Positions 11,756 through 23,329 of a stretch of DNA of 64,000 nucleotides are shown here, piece by piece (the first letter of the stretch is position 1; every line of letters begins with the position of its first letter). This DNA comes from Owenia fusiformis (lineage: Eukaryota > Annelida > Polychaeta > Sabellida > Oweniidae), in NCBI GenBank assembly GCA_903813345.2, contig CAIIXF020000007.1:1123730-1187729 (forward strand). The letters run 5' to 3'. Made by a program: the position numbers and the translations under genes. Below the pieces are notes generated by a model. That model did not search any database and was not told the DNA's origin. It saw only the letters and a program-made list of their open reading frames with translations.

Positions 11756-11945
11756 TTTTATAGGTGGCTACTTTAAAACATATTATTTCTTCTGATGACA
11801 ACTTGGCTAAGTGAGCAACCATTTTGAAAATGGTGGCCTTTCTGGTGTGTTGTTTTATGATATTTGCTATATATTTCGTTTGTAAAAATGCCAGCCATTT
11901 CTGTTCGATGGGATTCACTACGCTTTGGCGTTGCCGTTGTTCTGG

Positions 11946-12448
11946 TTGAATGGGGTAGAAGACTTGGCACTATTTGGCTGAGGCTTTTCTATGACTGGTA
12001 GCACACTTTATGTACATATCGGGGGTGTAACATATATAATTAATTGAATGGGGTAGAAGACTTGGCACTATTTGGCTGAGGCTTTTCTTTGACTGGTAGC
12101 ACACTTTATGTACATATCGGGGTGTAACATATATAATTAATTGAATGGGGTAGAAGACAATTGGCACTATTTGGCTGAGGCTTTTCTATGACTGGTAGCA
12201 CACTTTATGTACATATCGGGGGTGTAACATATATAATTAATTGAATGGGGTAGAAGACTTGGCACTATTTGGCTGAGGCTTTTCTATGACTGGTAGCACA
12301 CTTTATGTACATATCGGGGATGTAACATATATAATTAATTGAATGGGGTAGAAGACTTGGCACTATTTGGCTGAGGCTTTTCTATGACTGGTAGCACACT
12401 TTATGTACATATCGGGGATGTAACATATATAATTAATTGAATGGGGTA
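11946..12448. repeat. 98-bp tandem repeat, right portion (five copies)
   Basis: Five near-identical 98-bp units continue the array interrupted by the Helitron-like element. Units differ by one or two bases. Confidence 0.95.
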
Positions 12449-13005
12449 GAAGAGACTTGATTCAAGATCATTTTTTTAAAACACTGAAGAACATTCAAAT
12501 GCTCGAGTTGGTGTTGATTTACATTACAGCACAGCACAGTATATAAAAATGTGAGTATTGGAAAACTGTGAGTTCTGTCACCTTGCATTATACAAGATGA
12601 CATATCTGGTATTTTAAAAAAGACTCAATCTATTATCATTTATAGTATGGATGCAATACAGAAGACAGTATGACTGCATATAGGAAGATAAACATCTATT
12701 GTAAATGTATCATATCTGTACAGCAATAACACGTGATTTAAATGTATTTTTCAACATTCCCACACTGTATAAGTTGACCATTTAATCTAAAAAAGAAAAG
12801 GGTCGTTTTAAACATGTAATGTGCTTATACAATTCATTAGACTCGGGTAGGCTTTCAATAGTTGATATTTTGCGATTGAATTGTCATGGCATTACACAGT
12901 TACACTCTACATGCAAACCGATAGAAGATTTTTATATGAAAATATTATACATCTAGGATGTCAAAAAATAACCTATTTACAATACTATTATATCCGTCAG
13001 ATTGA
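12449..13005. other. Intergenic, no feature recognised
   Basis: AT-rich sequence without a recognisable coding or repeat signal. Confidence 0.4.
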
Positions 13006-13710
13006 AAGTGAATGATGCATATATTTATATCATGTATGTTACCATGGACATATACAGTACCTTGTCCTTTAAAGACAAACAGATTTTATGTGAATGATGC
13101 ATATATTTATATCATGTGTGTTACCATGGACATATACAGTACTTGTCCTTTAATGACAGACAGATTTTATGTGAATGGTGCATACATTTATTTTATGTAT
13201 GATACCATGGACTAATGAATGAAGTACTGATGTCAGATAAATTGAAAGTGAATTGTGCATATATTTATTTCATGTCTGGTGCCATGGACATATACAGTAC
13301 CTTGTCCTTTATTGACAGACGGATTTTATGTGAATGGTGCATTTATTTATTTTATGTATGATACCATGGAATAATGAATGAAGTACTGATGTCAGTTAAA
13401 TTGAAAGTGAATTGTGCATATATTTATTTCATATATGGTACCATGGACATATACAGTACCTTGTCCTTTTAATGTCAGTCAGATTTTATGTGAATGATGC
13501 ATATATTTATTTTATATATGATACCATGGACTAATGAAGTACCTGGTCCTTTATGTCAGTCAGATTACAAGTGAATTGTGCATATATTTCCTTCACTTCA
13601 TGTATGATACCATGGACTAATGAAGTACCTGGTCCTTTATGTCAGTCAGATTACAAGTGAATTGTGCATATATTTACTTCATGTATGATACCATGGATCT
13701 GAAGTATTCT
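13006..13710. repeat. Degenerate tandem repeat around ACCATGGACATATACAGTAC
   Basis: Roughly eight diverged units of about 75-100 bp share GTGAAT(G/T)GTGCATATATTTAT and a following (G/T)ACCATGGAC. Unit length varies because a segment ATGAAGTACTGATGTCAG is present in only some units. The small open frame across it is a by-product. Confidence 0.8.
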
Positions 13711-14099
13711 CAAGTCCATAATTATTTCTGTTAAGTGGTGAAATAAACAAATACATATGTTTAATAAAACAATAATGTTATCGTTTTGTGATCTACTGTG
13801 AACATGTATTTATAAAATCAGATTGATTATTGAACACTGTTCCAAATGTTCAACCACATTAAGTGCTGTAATCCAGAAGCACTCGTTGCCATAAGTTGCG
13901 CCCTCAAAACCCGGGTTTGCCGTCATCCAAACCCGCCTTTGCAATAAAACGAACGGTACATTATTTGACTCGTTCGTGTTATTTTCGATGATTTTAAAAT
14001 CAGAATTTTCATTGCTTTTATTAGAAGGGTTCCTAGTAATTAACTCTTAACTATGGATATGTTGACTAACTGCAACGGACTTTTAACGAGATGTTTTGC

Positions 14100-14960
14100 G
14101 CATAGGGTTATAAAGCTATGGCGGATCCGGGGGGGGGGGGGGGGGGCAATGGGGCCCGCCCCCCCCCCCCTAAGGTTGGCCCAGAAAAAAAAAGTGGGGC
14201 CTTAAAAAATTTAGGCCAAAAAAGGCCCCAAAAAGTGGGCATTTTGGTCATTATTGGGCCTTCTAAGGCCTTATTTTTTTAATTTTAGGCCAAATTTTGA
14301 AGAAAATGGGCCTCAAATTTTCAAAATTTGGGCCTACTTTTCAGTTTCAGGGGCCCAAAATTTTTTTCGGCGCAAGCGCGGACGGTCTTTCTCTGACCTC
14401 AAATTTGGGCCCCCCCCCTTGTTGGTTCCTGGATCCGCCACTTTAAAGTGCCCAGTATGATGAACAAGCTCACTGGCGGATCTGGGGGGACAGCCCCCCT
14501 TCCAAAAAGCCCCAAATTCACAGGCAATGGAACATAGAAATAATCCCACCCCACTCTCTATATATAAGTAAATAAATATTTATTTACTTATATACAGAGA
14601 GTGGGGGGATTATTTCTATGTTCCATTGCCTGTGCCCAAATTAGTGGGCCTTTTTGGGCATTACTGGACCTTTTTTACCTGAACTGTTTTGTCAGCCTTG
14701 GAAGTTGCACCCCCACCCCTGCAGTGGCCGATCCAGAAATTAACAAGGGGGGGGGCAAATTTTGAATATGTAAAAAAATTTCTTAGCTTGCGCCCTTAAA
14801 ACCCAAAATTTGGTCCAATTTTGAAAAAAAAGTTAAGGCCCATTTTTGATAAATTGGCCAAAAAATGCCAAATTATGCCCAAAAAAACATTTTTAAGGCC
14901 TTCCAAAAAGATTTCCAATAAGAAAAAAATTCTGGGCCCACCAAAGGGGGTCAGGTCCTA
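14100..14960. mobile_element. Cluster of G-rich miniature elements with TGGCGGATCC ends
   Basis: One unit at ~14119-14440 has inverted ends TGGCGGATCC and GGATCCGCCA. A second starts ACTGGCGGATCTGGGGG at 14472 and related sequence follows a GGCCGATCCAG at ~14727. All contain poly-G next to the end and (G/A)GGGCC-rich interiors. Partner copies occur at 26500-26935 in the right arm and a fragment lies at ~42880-42935. They look like a non-autonomous DNA transposon family. Confidence 0.6.
14520..14633. repeat. ~110-bp near-perfect hairpin
   Basis: CAGGCAATGGAACATAGAAA pairs with the inverted TTTCTATGTTCCATTGCCTG, and the middle is a TATATAAGTAAATAAATATT-type self-complementary stretch. It is present only in the left arm, so it was gained after the arms formed or lost from the other arm. 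Confidence 0.85.
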
Positions 14961-15602
14961 CTGTTCTTTGAGAGCAATTAGTAAATATATTGACGGGTTT
15001 GTGAAATGGATTAATTCTAGCACAATCAAGTATATCTGTTGACACAATCAAGCACAATTGTCACAATCAATCTCTATCTAAAATTACTATATCATGTCAT
15101 GTCATATCATGATCAAATCACTTCAAGAGATCTTTTTATTGGGTCTAGTAATGCAAATGAGGAGTTGTACATTTAAAATTGAATCATGTTTAATCATGTT
15201 AATGGGAATGAATTGAAGAGATGAAGAGAACATTAACAAGTAAATACAATATCAAGTCATTTGGGAGTTGAACCCAAACCAAAGAATATTACTTCCTTGG
15301 TGAAGCCCACACAACTTTGAACAATATTGTATAAACACATTTATGTTCATTTTTGACAAAACTTGCCCTCTGCTTTTACAAGGACTTGGGACCTTCTAGC
15401 TAGGCTAGGTAGCATTACAAGTTTGTCGGTCTTCACTGTTCACTAAACTTGGACACTCGATCGCTTAGCGGCTTTGCCCTCCATCTTGTTCTTCTCCACT
15501 CTTTTGCTATAGGATTTTGTACTCCTGGGTATGCGACTTCAGGAACAAAGGCCAGATTAACCAGGAAACAGCTAGTCCCTAGTAGGAGCAATCATAACGT
15601 AC

Positions 15603-15765
15603 CTTGGAGCGGGATCTGGAGGAGCACTTGTACTGCAGGTGAATGGTTAGAATTTCAGGAAGAATCCTCCTCTTCACTCGTGACACTCCTTCACCAGCTG
15701 TGTTCTTGGGTAGATCGAACATGCGGGGATCATCCACGCTGGCTGAGGGCAGTGCTGCCACCTTC
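15603..15765 (-). pseudogene. Terminal-exon-like fragment of the palindrome gene, left copy
   Basis: Reads on - as MFDLPKNTAGEGVSRVKRRI followed by LPEILTIHLQYKCSSRSRSK and a donor-like GTACGTTA. The right arm has the homologous RVNRRILPD and TCCAG..TGCTCCAAG then GTATGTT. The exon ends at a donor in both arms, so the reading direction is outward from the palindrome centre. Confidence 0.4.
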
Positions 15766-16344
15766 TTGTCCTTCGGGAGAGGTTCTGCTGATGAAGCACT
15801 TGCACTTGACAGGGGTATCCTATCCTAGGGTGTTTCACCAGTTTCAACTATTTTTTCAAATCAAGATTGAGTTTTGCCCAGTTGGTCTCTTGATAAAGGA
15901 AAACAAGCACAAAAAATTCAGTCAAATCCATTGGGGTTTAGACCTCCCCCTACCGCATATTGTAACACTCATTTACTACCATGTTAATAATATTGTCTGA
16001 AAATTGCAGAAAGTGCCACTTTCATCATGTTTGAGACCCATTTTATACCAAAGGCACTAGAATGATTTGCATGAAATTAATTTAGAATGTTGTTCAATAT
16101 GTGTTTGAGCCATGGTAAAACATAGGAGATGGTACTCTGCCTCATTTCTGAGAAAATGATTGTTAAGCATTGATTCATAAAAATGTGCTATACATCAAGG
16201 TTGCCAACTTGCGTCAGTATTTCAGCAAGATTCAGGCATTGATAGAATGAATTCTAGAGGACCTATATGATCCTCAAAATTACAGATGCAACAGATCAGG
16301 CTATCAGGTTTTACCTCCTAACAGCTCAGGAGCAGTCTCTCCCA

Positions 16345-16425
16345 TTTTCAGGGGAGCATAATTCGACAAGAAAAACAGCAACTCCACGGAGTAGCAAATC
16401 CCACCGAACAAAACACATTTTGATA
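16345..16425 (-). mobile_element. Fragment of a Helitron-like 3' end
   Basis: On - it reads GTTCGGTGGGATTTGCTAC, then a hairpin ACTCC-GT-GGAGT, then TTGCTGTT. This matches the 3' end of the Helitron-like family, but the hairpin bases differ in a paired way from the ACGC/GCGT of the other copies. No matching 5' end is visible. Confidence 0.4.
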
Positions 16426-16489
16426 ATTAGTGGCCATCTTGAACAGAGTATATCAGGTTCTAAATTTTAAACTACTGTTGAGTAGATAT

Positions 16490-16790
16490 GACCCACACTG
16501 TATTTCAAGCTATGGCAGGTGGTGGGAGGTCAACAGTAATTTCAACCTTGTTTACATACCTGTGTCCTTCCTGAGAGGGGTGAACTATTTCTGGAGCTAT
16601 TTCTACATCAAACACATTAAGCCTAAACTAGCCAACTGCACTTTGCAGCAGAGTGTCTTAGTGGAAGGATGGCTAGATGAGATTGCTGCATGGACCCTGT
16701 GCTCATTCCACCTTGCTAAACCTTCCGGAAATGCAAGGCACTGGCCCTGGTTCAAAGTTCAATCATTTTTAAACATTTTAATAATAATAT
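16490..16790 (-). pseudogene. Possible integrase-like exon remnant, left copy
   Basis: The strand reading outward gives FPEGLARWNEHRVHAAISSS, which loosely recalls the W-N-x-H-R segment near the C-terminus of integrase-core domains in animal transposon proteins. The frame then breaks. The right arm has the same at 25040-25330. A longer frame on the other strand (16430-16882) has no recognisable domain. Weak evidence. Confidence 0.25.
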
Positions 16791-16796
16791 ACATAA

Positions 16797-17655
16797 CCAG
16801 AACAACGGCAAAGCCAAAGCGTAGCGAATCCCATCGAACAGAAATGGCTGGCATTTTTACAAACGAAGCGCAAATATCATAAAACAACACACCAGAAAGG
16901 CCATCATTTTCAAAATGGTTGCTCACAAGCCAAGTTGTCATCAGAAGAAATAATATGCTTTTAAGTAGCCACCTCTAAAATTTTTGAAAAATCGCACACG
17001 TACTTGTAAAATAACACACATAAAAATGGTGGCCATTTTTCAAAATGGCCGACTACTCCCCAAAGTTTTATTAGACAATGTGCCATGCTTAAAGTATTTA
17101 CATATCAAATATTAACAAAATCGCTCCACTACTTTTCGAGTTATAGTAAAATACGTTAAAATGGCGGCCATTTTTCAAAATGTTTTTCAAAATGGCCGCC
17201 TTCTACCAAAAGTGTCATAGGACAGTGTGCCATGCTTATAGTATTCACATACCAAATATGAACAAAATTGCTCCACTACTTTCCGAGTTATAGTAAAATA
17301 CGTTAAAATGGCGGCCATTTTTCAAAATGTTTTTCAAAATGGCCGCCTTCTACCAAAAGTGTAATAAGACAGTGTGCCATGCTGATAGTATTCACATACC
17401 AAATATGAACAAAATCGCTCCACTACTTTTCGAGTTATAGTAAAATACATTAAAATGGCGGCCATTTTTCAAAATGGCCACCTTCTACCAAAAGTGTCAT
17501 AGGACAGTGTGCAATGCTTATAGTATTCACATACCAAATATGAAGAAAATCGGGCCAACGGTATTTGAGTTATTGCCCGGATGGACGGACAGACGGATGG
17601 ATGTACGTACGGACGGAGGCATTCCCTATATCCCTCCGAACTTCGTTCGATGGGA
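16797..17655 (-). mobile_element. Helitron-like element, inverted copy in the palindrome left arm
   Basis: Reading on -, it begins TCCCATCGAACGAAGTTCGG after an A and ends CTGG before a T. It carries the same inner tandem units as the 9157-11945 copy but lacks the hAT-like insertion, so it supplies that insertion's empty site. The right arm of the palindrome does not have it. Confidence 0.78.
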
Positions 17656-18123
17656 TAATAATATTATATTATATATATTTTAAGACCCCATCAAAGCAGT
17701 ATTCAGTATTCACATATGCTAATATTTAAAAAATTCTCTGAGACAGTCTGCATTGTCAGACACTACAAAATTATTTATCAAATAGATAAACAGATAAAGG
17801 CCCCGTCAAGTTTGGATATATAGTTTTAATCATTTAAATATTACTTTTTATGACTTAAAAAACTATTTAGATAGGTTGCCCACTTTGTAATTTTCAAATA
17901 TTTGAATTTCAAATGGGGCCTTTAATTTCTTCAGAATATTCCAAATAAGAAACTCACCTGGTATGATTGTGAAAAGACGCAAGCGATGTTGAGCCCCGGG
18001 GACATCTGTAGATGGGAAGTGTTACCCTACCTTTCACTAATGTCCCAACCTCCATGTACAGAGGAACAGGTTCTCAGATCTAGGTCCAGAAGTTGTGCTC
18101 GATAGTATTGCGTCCATCTCTAC

Positions 18124-18280
18124 CTTTAAAGGTATTGAATGCTTAAAATAATTATCCGACCTTGGGGGACTTTGGGATTTGGGAAACGATTGAAGGACCA
18201 CATCTCCTGTTGCTTGCAGCAGCTCTGTATCTGTCACATCATCTGTGAAAAGATCCTCTTGCTGCCCTTTCTTCACTCCA
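18124..18280 (-). CDS. Palindrome gene, left copy, third recognised exon
   Basis: A 157-bp block after acceptor TTTATTTACAG and ending at donor AAG/GTAGAG. It encodes GVKKGQQEDLFTDDVTDTEL, LQATGDVVLQSFPKSQSPP and RSDNYFKHSIPLK. It is open here, while the right-arm copy has a TGA at the GGA codon after QAT. Family unknown. Confidence 0.5.
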
Positions 18281-19129
18281 CTGTAAATAAAATAGGTCCA
18301 TTTCAAAAGATTAATGTGAAAAATATGTATTATGATGAGTATAACATACAATGCATTTGCCAGTTTGATCACTTGTGTGCAACAAAGGGTTAGGCTGACC
18401 TGAGTGGAAAACTCTGGGGAAGCCCCTAGGATCATTAAGCGGATTCATTAATAAAATCATTATATATCGGACTCAAGATATTATTTGATTTTTAAGATAT
18501 GTTGACTGGGTTTTCATTAGCAGCAAGCAAGAGGCAATTTTCACCTGTTGTTTTCACAAAATCGCCTGTTGTTTTCAGGGATTTTTCAACTTTTCCATGT
18601 TAAATTTATGATTTCCATAAATTTTTCCTGTTGTTTTCTTTTATTTAGCCTGTTGTGAGAAATTCTAGTGAAACCCCTGTGTTTATGTAATACTATAGAG
18701 TTCACATTAGCTTCGTCAGGTTTCAAAATAATTTTATAACATGTTTGTACATACTAGGAATATTATTTGAGGTGTAACAAAAAATTGTTACATACACTGT
18801 ACTGTAACAATTTTTTTTATACCTCAATCAAACATTTAAACACTAATATATTCACTATAACAGTGTATATCTTTCAGTGTTTGAATGTTTGATTTCTAAA
18901 TTTCTACATATTGTGGATCAAAAAAAATTTTGCATGTGTAAAAACTTGAAATAATACTGGGGCCATTCAGAATAATGCTAGAAATAAGACTAGAGCTCTT
19001 AACAGCTCCAAAATATTTTTTAGCATGTACGCACATATAAGAATATTGCTCGGGCTATTAAGAAAATTCTTACTGCGATTTCCCTGAAATGTTTTACATG
19101 TATGTACATGAGAAAATGGATCTATATAC

Positions 19130-19317
19130 TTAATCAGCTTCTGGGGTCTTTTCTTGGAACCCTTTAACTTCTTCATCTCTAAGGCCTCTTTGCCCTCCAG
19201 AAATGCCATAAGGTACTTGACCAGAGCTGCCTTGTTCTGGCTCAGGGATGCAGGAGTTGCACACTCTTTGTCGACAGATTCTACAATGTATGCAGCATAC
19301 CCATTACTTCGGTCCAA
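19130..19317 (-). CDS. Palindrome gene, left copy, second recognised exon
   Basis: Encodes GYAAYIVESVDKECATPASL, SQNKAALVKYLMAFLEGKEA and LEMKKLKGSKKRPQKL, ending at a donor-like AA/GTATAT. The segment F-R-G-x-T-F-x-W-L followed by G-Y-x-x-Y-I, made with the previous exon, recalls the exodeoxyribonuclease X C-terminal-like fold (G-K-Y-K-G-K-T), but I am not certain. Confidence 0.45.
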
Positions 19318-19782
19318 AGCCTTCTCTATATTCCGGCTTTGAGGAGGAAGATTGAGCTGCCTTAGTATTATAAATATTGTAAATCATTGTGTCACACGCA
19401 CAGTAAATATGGCATAATAATATGAAATATACCTTTATGTATAGATTTGAAGAACATCAGCTCACATCCCCGTCTGAATCTATTGTTATATTTGATTTCT
19501 TTAAGCGAGAATAATATTTCAAATGTTATTCACGTCCAGAACCGGAAGCCATTTTTAGCTACAGCGAGAAAGTTTCACCATGTGTCAAACTCCGAAATGA
19601 AATTTTGAAATATCTAAATCCAGACAAGCAACGCTTCATCCTAAATATGATTAATATTCTTAAAAATATTTATAAAATTTATTAAAAATGAGTTCTAGGT
19701 GCGTGTAGGTGCGTGTAGTACAGTACATACGAAATCAATGAAGTTTCGTCTAGCTGTAAGCTAGAGACTCGAGTAACATACC

Positions 19783-20040
19783 CAAAGAATTCTTTACAAG
19801 CCACTTGAAGGTCTGGCCTCTGAAGGCAGCAAACTGTAACATGAAGTGAGGGAGCCAATCCCACTCTTCCTTCGCACCAGGTCCAGTTTTCTTTGCTTGT
19901 GCCAGCACCTCAGCTAGGGCCATGGCCCTCCCAACAGGCTTCCTCGCCTTATTGACTTGAGCAGCTTTTGCAGCTTTCTTGCTCAGACACAGCTTTCCAC
20001 TCGATAGTCTCACGAAGAGGCTAGACATATTCTGAAACAT
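19783..20040 (-). CDS. Palindrome gene, left copy, first recognised exon
   Basis: Reads MFQNMSSLFVRLSSGKLCLS, then KKAAKAAQVNKARKPVGRAM and a tail ending AAFRGQTFKWLVKNSLG. It is followed on its own strand by a GG/GTATGT donor-like site. It differs from the right copy by one residue (Pro for His). An acceptor-like GTTTCAG lies at the start, so the Met may be internal to a spliced exon. I do not recognise the gene; its copy in the other arm suggests a transposon-borne gene. Confidence 0.5.
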
Positions 20041-20910
20041 ACCCCCAGGTTATTTTTCTTATTTTTTATCATTTGAGGGCCAATTCTTTGCTAGACTCTA
20101 ACACTAAACTGCTAAATGTCAAGAATAAGGCTCTTAGTTCTTCATTTCAAAAGTCTGAGAAAAGTAAACATCAAAACTACGACTCGAAACCCGCATATAT
20201 ATTTTTTGAAAAAATGAAAGAATGTTTCCTGCTACAATGAAGCTGTCTATACCCTCTCAGTTCGTCAGAAATCGCCGATGAGTTTTCAAAGTACCAGTAG
20301 ATCTAAAAAAATCCGTTTTTTTAAATATTTCAAAATTCGATCGATCATTTCGTAGAGAAATACTTCGATTTTAGAGTGGAAACTTACCAATTCTCGTCTC
20401 TGGGTAGATATTCTTCAAAACATACCATGGTTTTGCTATGAAAAACAGTTATCACGGAGTAAATCCAACTCAAAGTACGCATTTTCTTCATTTCAAACAA
20501 GTTGAAAACAAAGATGGCTGAACTATGAAGTGACAAGTTAGAGTAGAAGGGGTCTTTTGACTTTTGGTACTTTAGGCCACTGATAAAAATAACTGATTTT
20601 CATGTGTTTAACATTTACTAAGTACAAAATACCAGGTATATGATTCTAATTAAGCACATTTTTCTATTTCTTAGCCTCATTAAACACTTATTTCGTTTGG
20701 AATGCCCTTAAACCCTGCTGAACCCTGGTCTAAGAAACAAAGATCTAAATAAGGCCAAAGAGCACCCGGGTTCACTGTTAAACCTCCTGCTCACTGTAGT
20801 ATGAATCATGAATGTACTTTCACACAGGGTTTAACAGAAAGAAACAGTGAACCCTGGTCTAACGAATCCGTGTTTCCAGGGTTCGCCTAGCATGCCTTCG
20901 ACTCTTTCTC

Positions 20911-21040
20911 CTGTAATCCTTGAATTTGGATTGACAATAGTAATTTAGGGCCTAGTGTTGTCTTATGACCATGTTAATTCTACATAACTCAATCTTTTGA
21001 TGTGTACCATATTTACCCACCACATACCGTCCCATTATTT
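20911..21040. other. Central spacer of the palindrome
   Basis: 130 bp of single-copy sequence separate the arms. The innermost arm sequences, CGACTCTTTCTC and GAGAAAGAGTCG, flank it. Confidence 0.9.
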
Positions 21041-21914
21041 GAGAAAGAGTCGAAGGCATGCTAGGCGAACCCTGGAAACACGGATTCGTTAGACCAGGGT
21101 TCACTGTTTCTTTCTGTTAAACCCTGTGTGAAAGTACATTCATGATTCATACTACAGTGAGCAGGAGGTTTAACAGTGAACCCGGGTGCTCTTTGGCCTT
21201 ATTTAGATCTTTGTTTCTTAGACCAGGGTTCAGCAGGGTTTAAGGGCATTCCAAACGAAATAAGTGTTAAATGAGGCTAAGAAATAGAAAAATGTGCTTA
21301 ATTAGAATAATATACCCGGTATTTTGTACTTAGTAAATGTTAAACACATGTAAATCAGTTATTTTTATCAGTGGCCTAAAGTACCAAAAGTCAAAAGACC
21401 CCTTCTACTCTAACTTGTCACTTCATAGTTCAGCCATCTTTGTTTTCAACTAGTTTGAAATGAAGAAAATGCGTACTTTGAGTTGGATTTACTCCGTGAT
21501 AACTGTTTTTCATAGCAAAACCATGGTATGTTTTGAAGAATATCTACCCAGAGACGAGAATTGGTAAGTTTCCACTCTAAAATCGAAGTATTTCTCTACG
21601 AAATGATTGATCGAATTTTGAAATATTTCAAAAAACGGATTTTTTTAGATCTACTGGTAGGCCCCTACTTTGAAAACTCATCGGCGATTTCTGACGAACT
21701 GAGAGGGTATAGACAGCTTCATTGTAGCAGGAAACATTCTTTCATTTTTTCAAAAAATATATATGCGGGTTTCGAGTCGTAGTTTTGATGTTTACTTTTC
21801 TCAGACGAACTGAAGAACTAAGAGCCTTATTCTTGACATTTAGCAGTTTAGTGTTAGAGTCTAGCAAAGAATTGGCCCTCAAATGATAACAAATAAGAAA
21901 AATAACCTGGGGGT

Positions 21915-22347
21915 ATGTTTCAGAATATGTCTAGCCTCTTCGTGAGACTATCGAGTGGAAAGCTGTGTCTGAGCAAGAAAGCTGCAAAAGCTGCCCAAGT
22001 CAATAAGGCGAGGAAGCCTGTTGGGAGGGCCATGGCCCTAGCTGAGGTGCTGGCACAAGCAAAGAAAACTGGACATGGTGCAAAGGAAGAGTGGGATTGG
22101 CTCCCTCACTTCATGTTACAGTTTGCTGCCTTCAGAGGCCAGACCTTCAAGTGGCTTGTAAAGAATTCTTTGGGTATGCTGCATACATTGTAGAATCTGT
22201 CGACAAAGAGTGTGCAACTCCTGCATCCCCGAGCCAGAACAAGGCAGCCCTGGTCAAGTACCTTATGGCATTTCTGGAGGGCAAAGAGGCCTTAGAGATG
22301 AAGAAGTTAAAGGGTTCCAAGCAGAAAAGACCCCAGAAGCTGATTAA
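21915..22347 (+). pseudogene. Palindrome gene, right copy, first and second exons fused by a 481-bp deletion
   Basis: Same protein as the left copy, but here the first exon runs straight into the second. The sequence between two GGGTATG heptamers present in the left arm is missing, leaving one GGGTATG. The join shifts frame after KNSLG, so the second half (EFFGYAAYIVESVDKECATP to KRPQKL) is in another frame. Confidence 0.6.
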
Positions 22348-23172
22348 GTACTGTATATAGATCCATTTTCTCATTTACGTACATGTTAAACATTTTAGGG
22401 AAATCGCAGTAACAATTTTCTTAATAGGCCAAGCAATATTCTTATATGTGCGTACATGCTAAAAAATATTTTGGAGCTGTTAAGAGCTCTAGTCTTATTT
22501 CTAGCATTATTCTGAATGGCCCCAGTATTATTTCAAGTTTTTACACATGCAAAATTTTTTTTGATCCACAATATGTAGGATCTCTAACTTTATTTCTAGC
22601 ATGTACGTACGTATAACAAAATTTAGAAATCAATATTTAATAGTGTTTAAATGTTTGATTGAGGTATAAACAGTATGTAACAATTTTTTGTTACACCTCA
22701 AATAATATTCCTAGTATGTACAAACATGTTATAAAATTATTTTGAAACCTGACGAAGCTAATGTGAACTCTATAGTGTTACATAAACACAGGGGTTTCAC
22801 TAGAATTTCTCACAACAGGCTAAATAAAAGAAAACAGGAAAAATTTATGGAAATCATAAATTTAACATGGAAAAGTTGAAAAATCCCTGAAAACAACAGG
22901 CGATTTTGTGAAAACAACAGGTGAAAATTGCCTCTTGCCTGCTGCTAATGAAAACCCTGTCAACATATCTTAAAAATCAAATAATATCTTGAGTCCGATA
23001 TATAATGAATGCACTTAATGATCCTAGGGGCTTCTCCAGAGTTTTCCACTCAGGTCAGCCTAACCCTTTGTTGCACACAAGTGATCAAACTGGCAAATGC
23101 ATTGTATGTTATATTCATCATAATACATATTTTTCACATTAATCTTTTGAAATGGACCTATTTTATTTACAG

Positions 23173-23329
23173 TGGAGTGAAGAAAGGGCAACAAGAGGAT
23201 CTTTTCACAGATGATGTGACAGATACAGAGCTGCTGCAAGCAACATGAGATGTGGTCCTTCAATCGTTTCCCAAATCCCAAAGTCCCCCAAGGTCGGATA
23301 ATTATTTTAAGCATTCAATACCTTTAAAG
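23173..23329 (+). pseudogene. Palindrome gene, right copy, third exon with a nonsense codon
   Basis: Exactly the length of the left counterpart (157 bp), with the same splice borders. TGA at 23246-23248 replaces the GGA of the left arm after TELLQAT. Confidence 0.6.

Larger units (their letters stand above)
9157..11945 (+). mobile_element. Helitron-like element (non-autonomous) with internal minisatellite
   Basis: Begins TCCCATCGAACGAAG preceded by A and ends CTGG followed by T. Ten bases before the CTGG lies a small hairpin ACGC-TTTG-GCGT. 5' TC, 3' CTRR, a subterminal hairpin and insertion between A and T are Helitron hallmarks. The subterminal GTTCGATGGGA near the 3' end is the inverse of the 5' end, as in the Helentron/HINE branch. 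The interior (9500-10350) is a degenerate ~120-bp tandem repeat with AAAATGGCGGCCATTTT and GAAAAGTAGTGGAGCGATTT. It splits a 98-bp tandem array and is itself interrupted at ~10394-11755. It encodes no Rep/helicase. Confidence 0.8.
13874..20910. repeat. Left arm of a 13.3-kb imperfect palindrome
   Basis: The arm is the inverted counterpart of 21041-27198. It starts CAGAAGCACTCGTTGCC and ends CCTTCGACTCTTTCTC. Homologous blocks are 13874-15815 with 25825-27198, 16490-16795 with 25035-25335, and 17656-20910 with 21041-23750. Private to this arm are a Helitron-like copy, a 481-bp segment, a hairpin at 14520-14633 and a miniature element near 14119-14440. Aligned stretches are nearly identical, with scattered substitutions. 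Confidence 0.95.

Noticed and set aside
13012-13215. 67-residue repeat frame
   Set aside because: Product of the degenerate tandem repeat.
15449-16000. 183-residue frame on + in the palindrome left arm
   Set aside because: It runs antisense to the exon-like block at 15603-15765, and the corresponding right-arm frame is not conserved.
16430-16882. 150-residue frame on +
   Set aside because: Its second half reads into the Helitron end, and it opposes the outward gene direction; no domain recognised.
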